A DNA stretch of 13,787 bases from JANMZR01 sp031383555 (GTDB lineage Bacteria > Bacteroidota > Bacteroidia > Cytophagales > Spirosomataceae): assembly GCA_031383555.1 (NCBI GenBank), contig JANMZR010000032.1, positions 1 through 13,787 on the forward strand, given 5' to 3'. Of this stretch, positions 6,562 through 13,737 are shown in pieces. The notes under the pieces were generated by a model. It ran no database searches, was not told the DNA's origin, and worked only from the letters and a program-made list of their open reading frames with translations. The translations under genes were made by a program, and so were the position numbers. The stretch's first letter is position 1, and each line of letters begins with the position of its first letter.

Positions 6562-7716
6562 TCAAGAATTTTTTATCAACTCTCTTGCTATAACAATTTT
6601 CTGGATTTCCGACGTTCCTTCTCCAATTGTGCATAGTTTTGCATCTCTATAAAATTTCTCAACAGGAAAGTCTTTTGTATAGCCATAACCTCCATGAATT
6701 TGCACAGCTTCATTAGCCACCTTTACCGCTGTTTCGGAGGCATAATATTTTGCCATTGCTGCAAACTTTGTGTTTTTTATTTTATGATCTTTCATATCGC
6801 CCGCTTGCCTCAGCAAAAGCTCAGAAGCTTCAATTTCGGTAGCCATATCTGCTAATTTAAAGCTAACACCTTGAAAATTTATAATTTCTGTGCCAAATTG
6901 TTTTCTCTCTTGAGCGTATTTTAATGAAGCCTCAAAAGCACCTTTTGCAATTCCCAGTGCCAAAGCACCAATGGAAATACGGCCACCATCCAATAGTTTA
7001 AGTGATTGCACAAAACCTTCTCCAACTTGCCCTATTACTTGGCTTCTATGTACTTTACAGTTATCAAAATACAAACATGCAGTTTCTGAGGCCCTCATCC
7101 CTAGTTTATTTTCTTTTTTACCAGCACTAAAGCCCTCGATACCTTTTTCTATTATAAAAGCGGTACTTCCTCGATTGTCGCCAATAGCACCAGTTCGGAC
7201 CATTACTATCGCTATATTTGAACTTATGGCATGTGTTATAAAGTTTTTTGTGCCATTCAAAACAAAATAATCGCCATCAGGTATTGCAGTTGTCATCATT
7301 CTTGCAGCATCTGAGCCAGTTCCATTTTCTGTTAAACCCCATGCACCTATCCATTCACCAGAAGCCAATTTTGGTAAATATTTTTCTTTTTGAGCTTCAT
7401 TGGCAAACTCCAAAATATGATTGGTGCATAGTGAATTATGTGCAGCCAAGGAAAGACCAATTGAGCCACATACTTTCGAAATTTCTTCAATAATAGTAAT
7501 ATATTCCTGATAGCCAAGGCCTGCTCCTCCATATTGTTCGGGCACTAAAACGCCCATTAAGCCGTATTCACCCATTTTATGAAATAAATCTATAGGGAAT
7601 ATTTGCCCTTCGTCCCATTCCATCAAAAAGGGTCTAATATATTTTTCGGCAAACTCTTTTGTACTTGCTTTTATTTGCTGATGGAAACTATTTTTTTGAA
7701 GTTCTAGCTTTGTCAT
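6562..7716 (-). CDS. Acyl-CoA dehydrogenase (short/branched-chain), first gene of catabolic operon
   Basis: This 384-residue flavoprotein has the normal acyl-CoA dehydrogenase length and domain order: an alpha N-domain (1-120), a middle beta-domain with the FAD/substrate signature WGLTENGTGSDAA (126-138), and an alpha C-domain with RKQFG (271-275) and the family-2 signature ending in IGEGTSEIQKIVIAREL. The catalytic base is expected at Glu366 in GEGTSE, as in short- and medium-chain enzymes. The alternative position used by isovaleryl-CoA dehydrogenases (helix G) is Gly245 here, in LLDGGRIS. It oxidises an acyl-CoA to the 2,3-enoyl-CoA and passes electrons to ETF. Its place at the head of the HMG-CoA lyase operon suggests isovaleryl-CoA or another branched short acyl-CoA, but the sequence does not prove that substrate. 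The ATG at 7716 fits the family N-terminus. An inverted repeat lies immediately upstream. Confidence 0.93.
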   Translation of the reverse strand: MTKLELQKNSFHQQIKASTKEFAEKYIRPFLMEWDEGQIFPIDLFHKMGEYGLMGVLVPEQYGGAGLGYQEYITIIEEISKVCGSIGLSLAAHNSLCTNHILEFANEAQKEKYLPKLASGEWIGAWGLTENGTGSDAARMMTTAIPDGDYFVLNGTKNFITHAISSNIAIVMVRTGAIGDNRGSTAFIIEKGIEGFSAGKKENKLGMRASETACLYFDNCKVHRSQVIGQVGEGFVQSLKLLDGGRISIGALALGIAKGAFEASLKYAQERKQFGTEIINFQGVSFKLADMATEIEASELLLRQAGDMKDHKIKNTKFAAMAKYYASETAVKVANEAVQIHGGYGYTKDFPVEKFYRDAKLCTIGEGTSEIQKIVIARELIKNS

Positions 7717-7718
7717 AT

Positions 7719-7746
7719 CAATTAATGATTTATTACTAATTAATTG
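7719..7746. promoter_or_regulatory. Inverted repeat, candidate operator between divergent catabolic genes
   Basis: CAATTAAT (7719-7726) and ATTAATTG (7739-7746) are perfect 8-base inverted arms with a 12-base spacer, centre-to-centre 20 bases (about two helical turns). A third copy of CAATTAAT lies at 7803-7810 in the same 167-base divergent gap. The repeat begins 3 bases upstream of the acyl-CoA dehydrogenase ATG and abuts a -7-like element for the carboxyltransferase gene. It is a plausible site for a regulator controlling both directions, though the A+T-rich background makes chance possible. Confidence 0.4.
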
Positions 7747-7762
7747 TTTATAAATCTAATAA

Positions 7763-7770
7763 TATTTTTG
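7763..7770 (+). promoter_or_regulatory. -7-like element for the carboxyltransferase gene
   Basis: TATTTTTG (7763-7770) matches the Bacteroidota -7 consensus TAnnTTTG. No good -33 TTTG is found at 19-21 bases; the bases there (ATTA, 7739-7742) overlap the inverted repeat. The leader to the ATG at 7884 would be about 105 bases. No consensus promoter was seen on the minus strand for the operon reading the other way. Confidence 0.3.
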
Positions 7771-7883
7771 ATATTTATATGAAAAATTAGAATTTGAATT
7801 GGCAATTAATCAGAAAAAAACGTCAATAGTTGAATATTACTCCAAAATTGATTTTTCGAAAAAATGAACAAAATTTTATTTGT

Positions 7884-9479
7884 ATGAAGGAATTATTAAC
7901 AGAGCTTGCCATAAAAACTGAAAAGCTACGAATAGGTGGTGGTATTGTTAATTGTGAAAAGCAAAAGGAAAAGGGCAAGCTTTTGGCATTTGAACGCATA
8001 AAATATCTGATAGATAAGGAATCAAGATATTTTGAAATTGGAACTTTTGCAGGTGAGGGGCTTTATGAAAGTGAGGGTGGCTGCCAAAATGGTGGTGCAG
8101 TAGCTGTAATGGGTTATGTATCAAATAAATTATGCATAATTGTGGCTCATGATGCGACTGTAAAAGCAGGTGCAAATTTTCCTATTACCGTAAAAAAAAT
8201 GCTTCGGGCTCAAGAGATTGCCATGGAAAATAAGCTGCCAATAATATATCTTGTTGATAGTGCCGGGGCTTATTTGCCAATGCAAAACGAAGTATTTCCT
8301 GATAAAGAGCATTTTGGGCGCATTTTCAGAAATAATGCAAAAATGAGCTCCATGGGCATACCACAGCTTTCCGCTATCATGGGTGCATGTGTAGCTGGCG
8401 GGGCATATTTGCCGGCAATGTCTGATTATTCTTTTATTGTGGAAGGTACCGGCTCTTTGTTTTTGGCGGGTTCATTTTTAGTAAAGTCATCAATTGGGGA
8501 AGTGATTGACAATGAAACACTTGGGGGTGCTGAAACACATTGTGAAATATCTGGAGTAACTGACAATAAATATCCAAATGATGAAAGCTGTCTCGATGCT
8601 ATTAGAAAAGTAATGGACAAATTAGGTGCTTCGCAAACAGCCGGATTCGATAAAAAAATGGCTACAAACCCTTCAGTTCTATCGGAAGAAATATACAATA
8701 TATTGCCACTGAATCGTATTAAACCCTATAATATGGCTGATATTATAAAATGTATTGTAGATGCTAACTCCTTTGATGAATACAAGGAATTGTATGGCAA
8801 AACAATTATTTGTGGATTAGGAAGAATAGAAGGTTGGGCAGTGGGAATAGTGGCCAATCAACGGCTGGTGGTAAAAACAAAGAAAAACGAAATGCAAATG
8901 GGAGGAGTTATTTATTCTGATTCGGCCGATAAAGCGGCTCGTTTTATTATGAATTGCAACCAACAGAAAATCCCTTTGGTGTTCCTTCAAGACGTTAACG
9001 GCTTCATGGTGGGGAGTCGATCGGAGCATGGTGGTATTATAAAAGATGGCGCAAAAATGGTAAATGCGATGGCTAATTCTGTTGTACCAAAATTTACTTT
9101 TATTGTTGGGAATAGCTATGGTGCAGGTAATTATGCCATGTGTGGTAAGGCCTATGATCCACGCCTAATATATGCATGGCCCACTGCCCAAATGGCGGTA
9201 ATGAGTGGTGCATCAGCTGCTAAAACCTTACTCCAAATTGAGGAAAGTAAATTAAAAAGGCAAGGGAAAGTAATTTCAGTACAGGATGAGGCTACATTAT
9301 TAAGCGAAATAACCAACAAATACAATTCGGAATTAAGCCCTTATTATGCAGCCGCTAGGCTTTGGGTGGATGGAGTGATTGACCCAATTGATACTCGAAA
9401 AATAATTTCTATGGGTATTGAAGCGGCCAACCATGCCCCGATCATGGAGCGGTATAATGTTGGGGTTATTCAGACTTAA
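7884..9479 (+). CDS. Acyl-CoA carboxylase carboxyltransferase (beta) subunit, probably methylcrotonyl-CoA carboxylase
   Basis: This is a 531-residue carboxyltransferase from the ATG at 7884 (MKELLTELAI). A TTG at 7830 would add 18 residues with no family resemblance. The N-half carries the first oxyanion-hole loop GACVAGGAYLPAMSD (167-181). The C-half carries GFMVG (373-377), HGGIIKDGAKMV (382-393) and the second loop GNSYGAGNYAMCG followed by AYDPRLIYAWP (409-433). The GAGNY.MCG and GGAY.PAMSD versions and the length fit methylcrotonyl-CoA carboxylase (LiuB-like) better than propionyl-CoA carboxylase, which I recall as GGAVYSPAMTD. It transfers carboxyl from biotin to 3-methylcrotonyl-CoA to make 3-methylglutaconyl-CoA. 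It needs a biotin carboxylase/carrier subunit, which is not in this window. It is divergent from the acyl-CoA dehydrogenase operon, with a 167-base shared control region. The family is secure; the substrate call is supported by neighbours. Confidence 0.92.
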   Translation: MKELLTELAIKTEKLRIGGGIVNCEKQKEKGKLLAFERIKYLIDKESRYFEIGTFAGEGLYESEGGCQNGGAVAVMGYVSNKLCIIVAHDATVKAGANFPITVKKMLRAQEIAMENKLPIIYLVDSAGAYLPMQNEVFPDKEHFGRIFRNNAKMSSMGIPQLSAIMGACVAGGAYLPAMSDYSFIVEGTGSLFLAGSFLVKSSIGEVIDNETLGGAETHCEISGVTDNKYPNDESCLDAIRKVMDKLGASQTAGFDKKMATNPSVLSEEIYNILPLNRIKPYNMADIIKCIVDANSFDEYKELYGKTIICGLGRIEGWAVGIVANQRLVVKTKKNEMQMGGVIYSDSADKAARFIMNCNQQKIPLVFLQDVNGFMVGSRSEHGGIIKDGAKMVNAMANSVVPKFTFIVGNSYGAGNYAMCGKAYDPRLIYAWPTAQMAVMSGASAAKTLLQIEESKLKRQGKVISVQDEATLLSEITNKYNSELSPYYAAARLWVDGVIDPIDTRKIISMGIEAANHAPIMERYNVGVIQT

Positions 9480-9691
9480 AAAAATACTTTAAATTCATCT
9501 AAACCCTCATTTAATTCTGTGGATTAAAAATATGCCAAAAAGTAATCTGATAGACCTAAAAAGCCACATTTAGTAAAATTTTTATTTCTTTGAAAATTAT
9601 TAAACATCAACGAACTATTATTTTTCATAATTATTTTTAACAAAAATTATGAGAATGAACGTATTGAAAAAGTCGCTTGGAAAGCAAAAAA

Positions 9692-9723
9692 TTAGCCAGT
9701 CCGTAAAATTTTCAGTATTTTTG
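9692..9723 (+). promoter_or_regulatory. Bacteroidota-type promoter for the lipoprotein triplet
   Basis: TTAG (9692-9695), a 20-base spacer and TATTTTTG (9716-9723) fit TTTG / 19-21 / TAnnTTTG with one mismatch in the -33 element. The start would be near 9730, about 20 bases before the first lipoprotein ATG at 9752. The remaining part of the 272-base gap (9480-9691) is A+T-rich; I see only a weak CTAAA/TTTAG hairpin at 9556-9573 and no gene. Confidence 0.55.
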
Positions 9724-9751
9724 TGCGTTATTTATTCACAAAAAGTATAAA

Positions 9752-10231
9752 ATGTTAGGGTTTAGAAAGTATTCAATTTTTATTATTTTACTTATTTTAG
9801 TTTCGTCAGCATGTAAAAAAGCCGACGATTTATCCACCTTGGCCGACTTCCTTTCGAGAGATGATAGCGACTCGAAAATACTCAGAGAGTACAAAACTTG
9901 GGTGGTTTCGGAAGGTTCAATTGTGAGAGAGGGCTTGCCCACTTTGATTTATAAAAAAGGCCAGCCAATACAAGGCAATTTTGATCCTTCAAAAATTTCA
10001 TTTGTATTTTCTGCCAATAATACCTTCCAAGGAACTGACGAAAAAGGTAAGCCCGAGTCAGGCCAATGGCTACTTGAAGAATCGCCAAGCAAACTGAAAC
10101 TAGTAACATCACAAGTTGCTGAATCTTTTGATATTATACAATTGACCAAAACAAATTTGGACATAAAAAACGATGAAAAGATTGAGGATAAATCGGCAGT
10201 TGTAATAATAAAAATGGTGCCAAATAGATAG
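9752..10231 (+). CDS. Tandem lipoprotein 1 of 3, unknown function
   Basis: This 159-residue protein has a signal peptide with core FIILLILVSS and a relaxed lipobox SSAC, lipidated at Cys21 (then KKADD). The mature region carries the pattern shared by all three tandem genes: a TWVV strand start (about residue 49), IYKKG (66-70), DPSKISFVFSANNTFQGTDEKG (hydrophobic strand, then turn with TD..G), G-Q-W, a late LTKTNLDI, and a terminal IIKMVP. The alternating strands and central 'G.W' suggest a small lipocalin-like beta-barrel of the kind common among Bacteroidota lipoproteins, but no named family is recognised. It is the first gene after the promoter at 9692-9723. The next paralogue starts 30 bases after its stop. 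It has a longer Asp/Ser-rich linker after the Cys than its sisters. Confidence 0.8.
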   Translation: MLGFRKYSIFIILLILVSSACKKADDLSTLADFLSRDDSDSKILREYKTWVVSEGSIVREGLPTLIYKKGQPIQGNFDPSKISFVFSANNTFQGTDEKGKPESGQWLLEESPSKLKLVTSQVAESFDIIQLTKTNLDIKNDEKIEDKSAVVIIKMVPNR

Positions 10232-10261
10232 TTTAGCTTTTTTTTAAAACGATCATTGAAT

Positions 10262-10687
10262 ATGAATGTATTTAAATTAACTCCAATTTTTTTACTGCTT
10301 TTTATTGGAAGCTGCAAGGAAAAAACAGTTGATGCCAATTTGACCAAATTAGAAATGGTGTCGAGAACCTGGGTTTGTGAAGAAGCCAACATTTTGGGTC
10401 CTCCTGTTACACCAATTTATAAAAAAGGGTCGTCTGGTAATATTCTTGAACTTAAAGACTCATTTATTAGCTTCAAAAAAGATGGTACTTATACTGGAAT
10501 TGATTTCAACGCTTCGCCTCAAACAGGTTCATGGAAGTTTAAAAGCAACGATACTGTTGCCGAGCTAGACGCTTGGGATTACGAATTTAAAATTGTGAAC
10601 CTAACAAAAAATAATTTGGACTTTAATACCCAGGTCGATTATAACGATAAAACTTATGATGTTTTCGTGAAAATGGTGCCAAAATAA
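10262..10687 (+). CDS. Tandem lipoprotein 2 of 3, unknown function
   Basis: This is a 141-residue protein from the ATG at 10262; a TTG two codons earlier is disfavoured. Its lipobox IGSC places the lipidated cysteine at Cys18 (then KEKT). It shares with its neighbours TWV near residue 37, IYKKG, a strand ISFKKDGTYTGIDF, a G-S-W segment, LTKNNLDF and a terminal VKMVPK. At the DNA level TTCAAAAAAGATGG (10472-10485) is also found in gene 3, TTTATAAAAAAGG (10417-10429) also in gene 1, and the last codons AAAATGGTGCCAAA are identical to gene 1. This supports origin by tandem duplication. No internal promoter match is seen in the 30-base gap before it or the 54-base gap after it, so the three are probably one transcript. 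Function is unknown. Confidence 0.8.
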   Translation: MNVFKLTPIFLLLFIGSCKEKTVDANLTKLEMVSRTWVCEEANILGPPVTPIYKKGSSGNILELKDSFISFKKDGTYTGIDFNASPQTGSWKFKSNDTVAELDAWDYEFKIVNLTKNNLDFNTQVDYNDKTYDVFVKMVPK

Positions 10688-10741
10688 CTGTGAGAACTTA
10701 CTATTTACTATTAAAAAATCATTTACAAAGAAATAAATAAT

Positions 10742-11194
10742 ATGAAAAAATACATTCAAATTTTAACTATTGCAATTGTACTATTTCAATTATCGGGCTG
10801 CCAAAAAGAGGAGGAAGTTGTTTCAAAACAAACTAAAACTGAGTTGGTTACTGCAAAGCCTTGGGTTATAAATCAAGCTGATTTTATGGCTATTCAGATT
10901 TTTAAAAAAGGAGTGATGTCAAATTTATTGGATGCTTCGAAAATTTCGCTATCATTCAAAAAAGATGGCTCTATTACTGCCACTGACCTAAATGGCAATG
11001 CAATTGCAGGTAAATGGTCGTTTAATGCCGATGAAACTAAAATTACGCTACCGGCAGGCTTACCTTTTAGTGAGGTGGTAATTGACAACCTTACCATCAC
11101 AAATTTTGATGTGAGTGTGCCTAGTTTTACTTATGCAGTATTGGGTACAAACTTAACCGGTAAGCTTATTGTTAAAATGGAGCCAAAGCTTTAA
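10742..11194 (+). CDS. Tandem lipoprotein 3 of 3, probably surface-exposed, unknown function
   Basis: This 150-residue protein has a textbook lipobox LSGC, lipidated at Cys20, followed directly by QKEEE. That sequence closely matches the lipoprotein export signal (Lys plus acidic residues after the Cys) described for surface lipoproteins in Capnocytophaga, so exposure on the outside of the outer membrane is likely. Neither sister gene has as good a signal. The mature domain follows the shared plan: PWVI, IFKKG, DASKISLSFKKDGSITATDLNG, G-K-W-SF, LTITNFDV and a terminal VKMEPK. It ends 38 bases before the MutS2 stop on the other strand. Function and ligand are unknown. Confidence 0.8.
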   Translation: MKKYIQILTIAIVLFQLSGCQKEEEVVSKQTKTELVTAKPWVINQADFMAIQIFKKGVMSNLLDASKISLSFKKDGSITATDLNGNAIAGKWSFNADETKITLPAGLPFSEVVIDNLTITNFDVSVPSFTYAVLGTNLTGKLIVKMEPKL

Positions 11195-11200
11195 TAATAA

Positions 11201-11226
11201 GATAGTTGTAATACAAGTGTCTTTTT
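11201..11226. terminator. Candidate bidirectional terminator between lipoprotein 3 and mutS2
   Basis: GATA-G-TTGT (11201-11209), loop AAT, then ACAA-G-TGTC (11213-11221) can pair as 4 + mismatch + 4 with one G-U pair. On the plus strand it is followed by five T residues; on the minus strand by a T-rich TTATTATTAA. Its position in the 38-base gap between convergent genes fits a shared terminator, but the stem is weak. Confidence 0.35.
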
Positions 11227-11232
11227 AAAAAA

Positions 11233-13680
11233 TCATTTCATTTTCACAATAGTTACGCCGGCACCACCCCTATCGGCATGCTCATCGTTCATTTGGCCAA
11301 CTTGTTTGTAGCTTTTAAGTTGATTTCTGATTAAAGTTCTAAGTATTCCATCGCCTTTACCATGCACAATTCTCAATTCGGGATAGCCCAACATAATGGC
11401 ATCGTTCATAAAATAGTCCACTTTTTGAAGTGCCTCATCCCCTCGGCTTCCTCTGATGTCAAGATTGAAGGTAAAATTCATCATTTTCTCATTCAAATCA
11501 ACTCCTTTAATAGATCTAATAGGAGCTTCCTCAACCACAATTTTATTAAACTCTTTTTTCGAAATTTTCTCTAGCCTATTTAATTTTATAGTTGTTTTCA
11601 ATGAGCCAATAGCTACTTCCACATCTTTACCTCTAAGGCCAATTACTTCTCCAACAGTTTCTTGCCCTTTTATTCGCACCAATGAATTTAAGGTGATTTC
11701 TCCTTTATCTATTTGATATTCTGGCGCTTCGGTATCTGTCTTTGACTTTTCAATTTTTAATTCTTTTTCCTCAAATATCTCTAATTCCTCTCTTATTACC
11801 TTAGTAATTTCTTTATCGGCCTTAAATTCTTTAATGTCTTTTATGGCTTTTTCTATTTTTTGGTTGGCATCTTTAACCAACTGTTTTGCTTCCAATTTGG
11901 CTGTATTTACAATTGCCTTTTTTTGGCTTTCAAGTAATTCTTTTAATTGGGTATATTGCTCCAGATTATGCTTTAACGACCGTTCAATTTGAGCGTTTTG
12001 CATGTTTTTTTCAATAAATACTTTCTTTTCAATCTCGAGTTCTTTGAGCATTTTCTCAAAGTTTACTTGTTTTGAACCTAGCTTTTGTTTTGCATTATGA
12101 ATAACCGACTTTTTCAGTCCAATTTTATTGGCAATTTCTAAGGCAAACGAACTGCCAGGTTTGCCAATTTCCAAGTCAAACATTGGCTCCAAATGCTCTG
12201 AGTCAAACCGCATTGCGCCATTAATGATGCCGCTTGTTTTGTCGGCGAAAGCCTTCAGATTGGTGTAGTGGGTGTTTATTACGCCAAAAGCTTTGGTTTT
12301 TACAAGCTCTTCTAATATAGATTCGGCAATTGCTCCACCCAAACTTGGCTCTGTACCAGTACCAAATTCGTCAATTAGAAATAAAGTTTTCGAATCAGTA
12401 TTTTCAAGAAAATACTTCATATTTGTCAAATGCGAACTATAGGTACTAAGGTCGTTTTCAAGGCTTTGCTCATCGCCAATATCAATAAAAATATTTTTGA
12501 AAATACCCATTTCGGTCATTTCGCCCACAGGAACCAACAAGCCACATTGAAGCATAAATTGGGATAAACCAATGGTTTTCAACATCACGGATTTGCCGCC
12601 TGCATTTGGTCCAGAAACCAATAAAATATGATCAACATCAGGTAGTTGCAAGTTGAGAGGTACTACTTTTTTGCCTAATTTTTTGTAAGAAATAAAAAGC
12701 AAAGGATGTTTTGCTGATATCAAACTGATGGTTTGATTATTAACAATTTTAGGTAAAATTGCTTGCATTTCAATAGCAAGATTTGCTTTGGCTCTTATAA
12801 AATCAATGATACCCAAAAAGGTAAAACATTTTTTTAAATTGGGTACAAAAGGCCTTATTTCGCTTGACAATTGGGTTAATATTTTGATAATCTCTCGTCG
12901 CTCGGCAGATTCAAGTTCTTTAATTTCATTATTAAGTTCCAATATTTCCGCTGGCTCCATAAAAACGGTTTTACCGGTGTCAGATTCATCGTGAATAAAG
13001 CCTTTTATTTTTCTTTTGTGCTCCGCTGCAATGGGTATGACCATTCGGCCGTTTCTTACTGTAAGTGAAAAATCGTCGGTGATCCAGCCGCTGTTTCGGG
13101 CATGTTTTAAAATAGAATCTAATTTTTTACGAAGCTCATTTTCAGTACTATTTATGGCTTTTCTGATTTTTAATAAATCATCGGAAGCTTTGTCTTTTAG
13201 CTTACCTCGTTCATCAATAATTTTAGAAATAGCTTGAATTATATGTTTTATTTCAAATTTGTTGGTTGATTTATGGTTTATTTCGGTACTATTATCAAAA
13301 GCTAAACTGCATATTTCCATCAGATTAGGGTATTGATTCTCCTCTCTGTTTTTTATATAATTAATGCAATCTTGTATTGTTTTTAAAGAAAGAAGCAATT
13401 CAAAAAACTCTTCATCAATTAAAAAGGTGCCGTCAACGGAAAGTTTATTTAAATGAAAGGTAACATCAAAATAATTTTGCGACGGAAAAGGAGTATCAAA
13501 AGCTAAAATATTTTTCATCTCAGCAGTTTGGTTCACCATTTTCATTACCAATTCATACTTCTCTGTAAACCGCATTTTCGTCACAAAATTACGACCTAAT
13601 GTGCTAATGCACAGTTCCATGAGCATGGTTCTTATTTTGTCAAAACCTAATTTTTGTTCTATTGAATTCGGATAATACAT
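11233..13680 (-). CDS. mutS2: Endonuclease MutS2 (MutS family ATPase with C-terminal Smr domain)
   Basis: This 815-residue protein is within the usual MutS2 length. The N-terminal core and lever/clamp region (1-330, with long charged helices about 160-280) leads to the MutS ATPase. Walker A is GPNAGGKS (357-364) and Walker B is LFLIDEFGTGTEPSLGG (433-449), with DIGDEQSLENDLSTYSSH before it and INTHYTNLK after it. A long coiled coil (about 540-655) precedes a small KOW-like beta segment (GEITLNSLVRIKG to KLNRLEKI, 658-705). The Smr nuclease domain (about 738-815) has LDIRGSRG and VHGKGDG. MutS2 lacks the mismatch-recognition domain of MutS; it is linked to suppression of recombination in some bacteria and to splitting of collided ribosomes in Bacillus. 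The gene stands alone, convergent with the lipoproteins. The ATG at 13680 begins MYYPNSIEQKLGFDKI, a normal MutS2 start. All key motifs look intact. Confidence 0.97.
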   Translation of the reverse strand: MYYPNSIEQKLGFDKIRTMLMELCISTLGRNFVTKMRFTEKYELVMKMVNQTAEMKNILAFDTPFPSQNYFDVTFHLNKLSVDGTFLIDEEFFELLLSLKTIQDCINYIKNREENQYPNLMEICSLAFDNSTEINHKSTNKFEIKHIIQAISKIIDERGKLKDKASDDLLKIRKAINSTENELRKKLDSILKHARNSGWITDDFSLTVRNGRMVIPIAAEHKRKIKGFIHDESDTGKTVFMEPAEILELNNEIKELESAERREIIKILTQLSSEIRPFVPNLKKCFTFLGIIDFIRAKANLAIEMQAILPKIVNNQTISLISAKHPLLFISYKKLGKKVVPLNLQLPDVDHILLVSGPNAGGKSVMLKTIGLSQFMLQCGLLVPVGEMTEMGIFKNIFIDIGDEQSLENDLSTYSSHLTNMKYFLENTDSKTLFLIDEFGTGTEPSLGGAIAESILEELVKTKAFGVINTHYTNLKAFADKTSGIINGAMRFDSEHLEPMFDLEIGKPGSSFALEIANKIGLKKSVIHNAKQKLGSKQVNFEKMLKELEIEKKVFIEKNMQNAQIERSLKHNLEQYTQLKELLESQKKAIVNTAKLEAKQLVKDANQKIEKAIKDIKEFKADKEITKVIREELEIFEEKELKIEKSKTDTEAPEYQIDKGEITLNSLVRIKGQETVGEVIGLRGKDVEVAIGSLKTTIKLNRLEKISKKEFNKIVVEEAPIRSIKGVDLNEKMMNFTFNLDIRGSRGDEALQKVDYFMNDAIMLGYPELRIVHGKGDGILRTLIRNQLKSYKQVGQMNDEHADRGGAGVTIVKMK

Positions 13681-13704
13681 TAAATTTGTTTACAAATTAT
13701 TCTG

Positions 13705-13737
13705 CAAATTTAAGGAGTATAAGTTTAAACTTTTAAA
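13705..13737 (-). promoter_or_regulatory. Bacteroidota-type promoter for mutS2
   Basis: On the minus strand, TTTA (13737-13734), a 21-base spacer and TAAATTTG (13712-13705) fit the -33/-7 consensus with one mismatch. The start would be near 13699, leaving a leader of about 20 bases. AATTTG/CAAATT arms (13683-13688 and 13693-13698) around TTTA form a small inverted repeat within that leader. The rest of the right-hand 50 bases of the window holds no visible gene. Confidence 0.45.

Larger units (their letters stand above)
9752..11194 (+). repeat. Tandem array of three diverged paralogous lipoprotein genes
   Basis: Three consecutive genes encode proteins with the same motif order, and they share short exact DNA matches. 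The 3' end AAAATGGTGCCAAA occurs at 10211-10224 and 10670-10683, with one mismatch at 11174-11187. TTCAAAAAAGATGG occurs at 10472-10485 and 10955-10968. TTTATAAAAAAGG occurs at 9948-9960 and 10417-10429. Divergence between copies is high, so the duplication is not recent. Confidence 0.7.

Noticed and set aside
7830..7883. Longer carboxyltransferase starting at a TTG
   Set aside because: The added 18 residues do not resemble the family, and the ATG at 7884 gives the usual N-terminus.
9556..9573. CTAAA/TTTAG hairpin as terminator of the carboxyltransferase gene
   Set aside because: A 5-base A/T-rich stem with an 8-base loop is too weak and common in this composition, and the following T-run is interrupted.
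9649..9750. A 33-codon open frame (MRMNVLKKSLGK...) just before the lipoprotein triplet
   Set aside because: It overlaps the best promoter of the triplet (9692-9723) and has no recognisable signal peptide or domain. A transcript covering all of it would have to start upstream of that promoter.
11233..13680. Unusual Smr motif (LDIRG instead of LDLRG) in MutS2
   Set aside because: Ile for Leu is conservative and the HGKG motif is intact; the gene looks like ordinary full-length MutS2.
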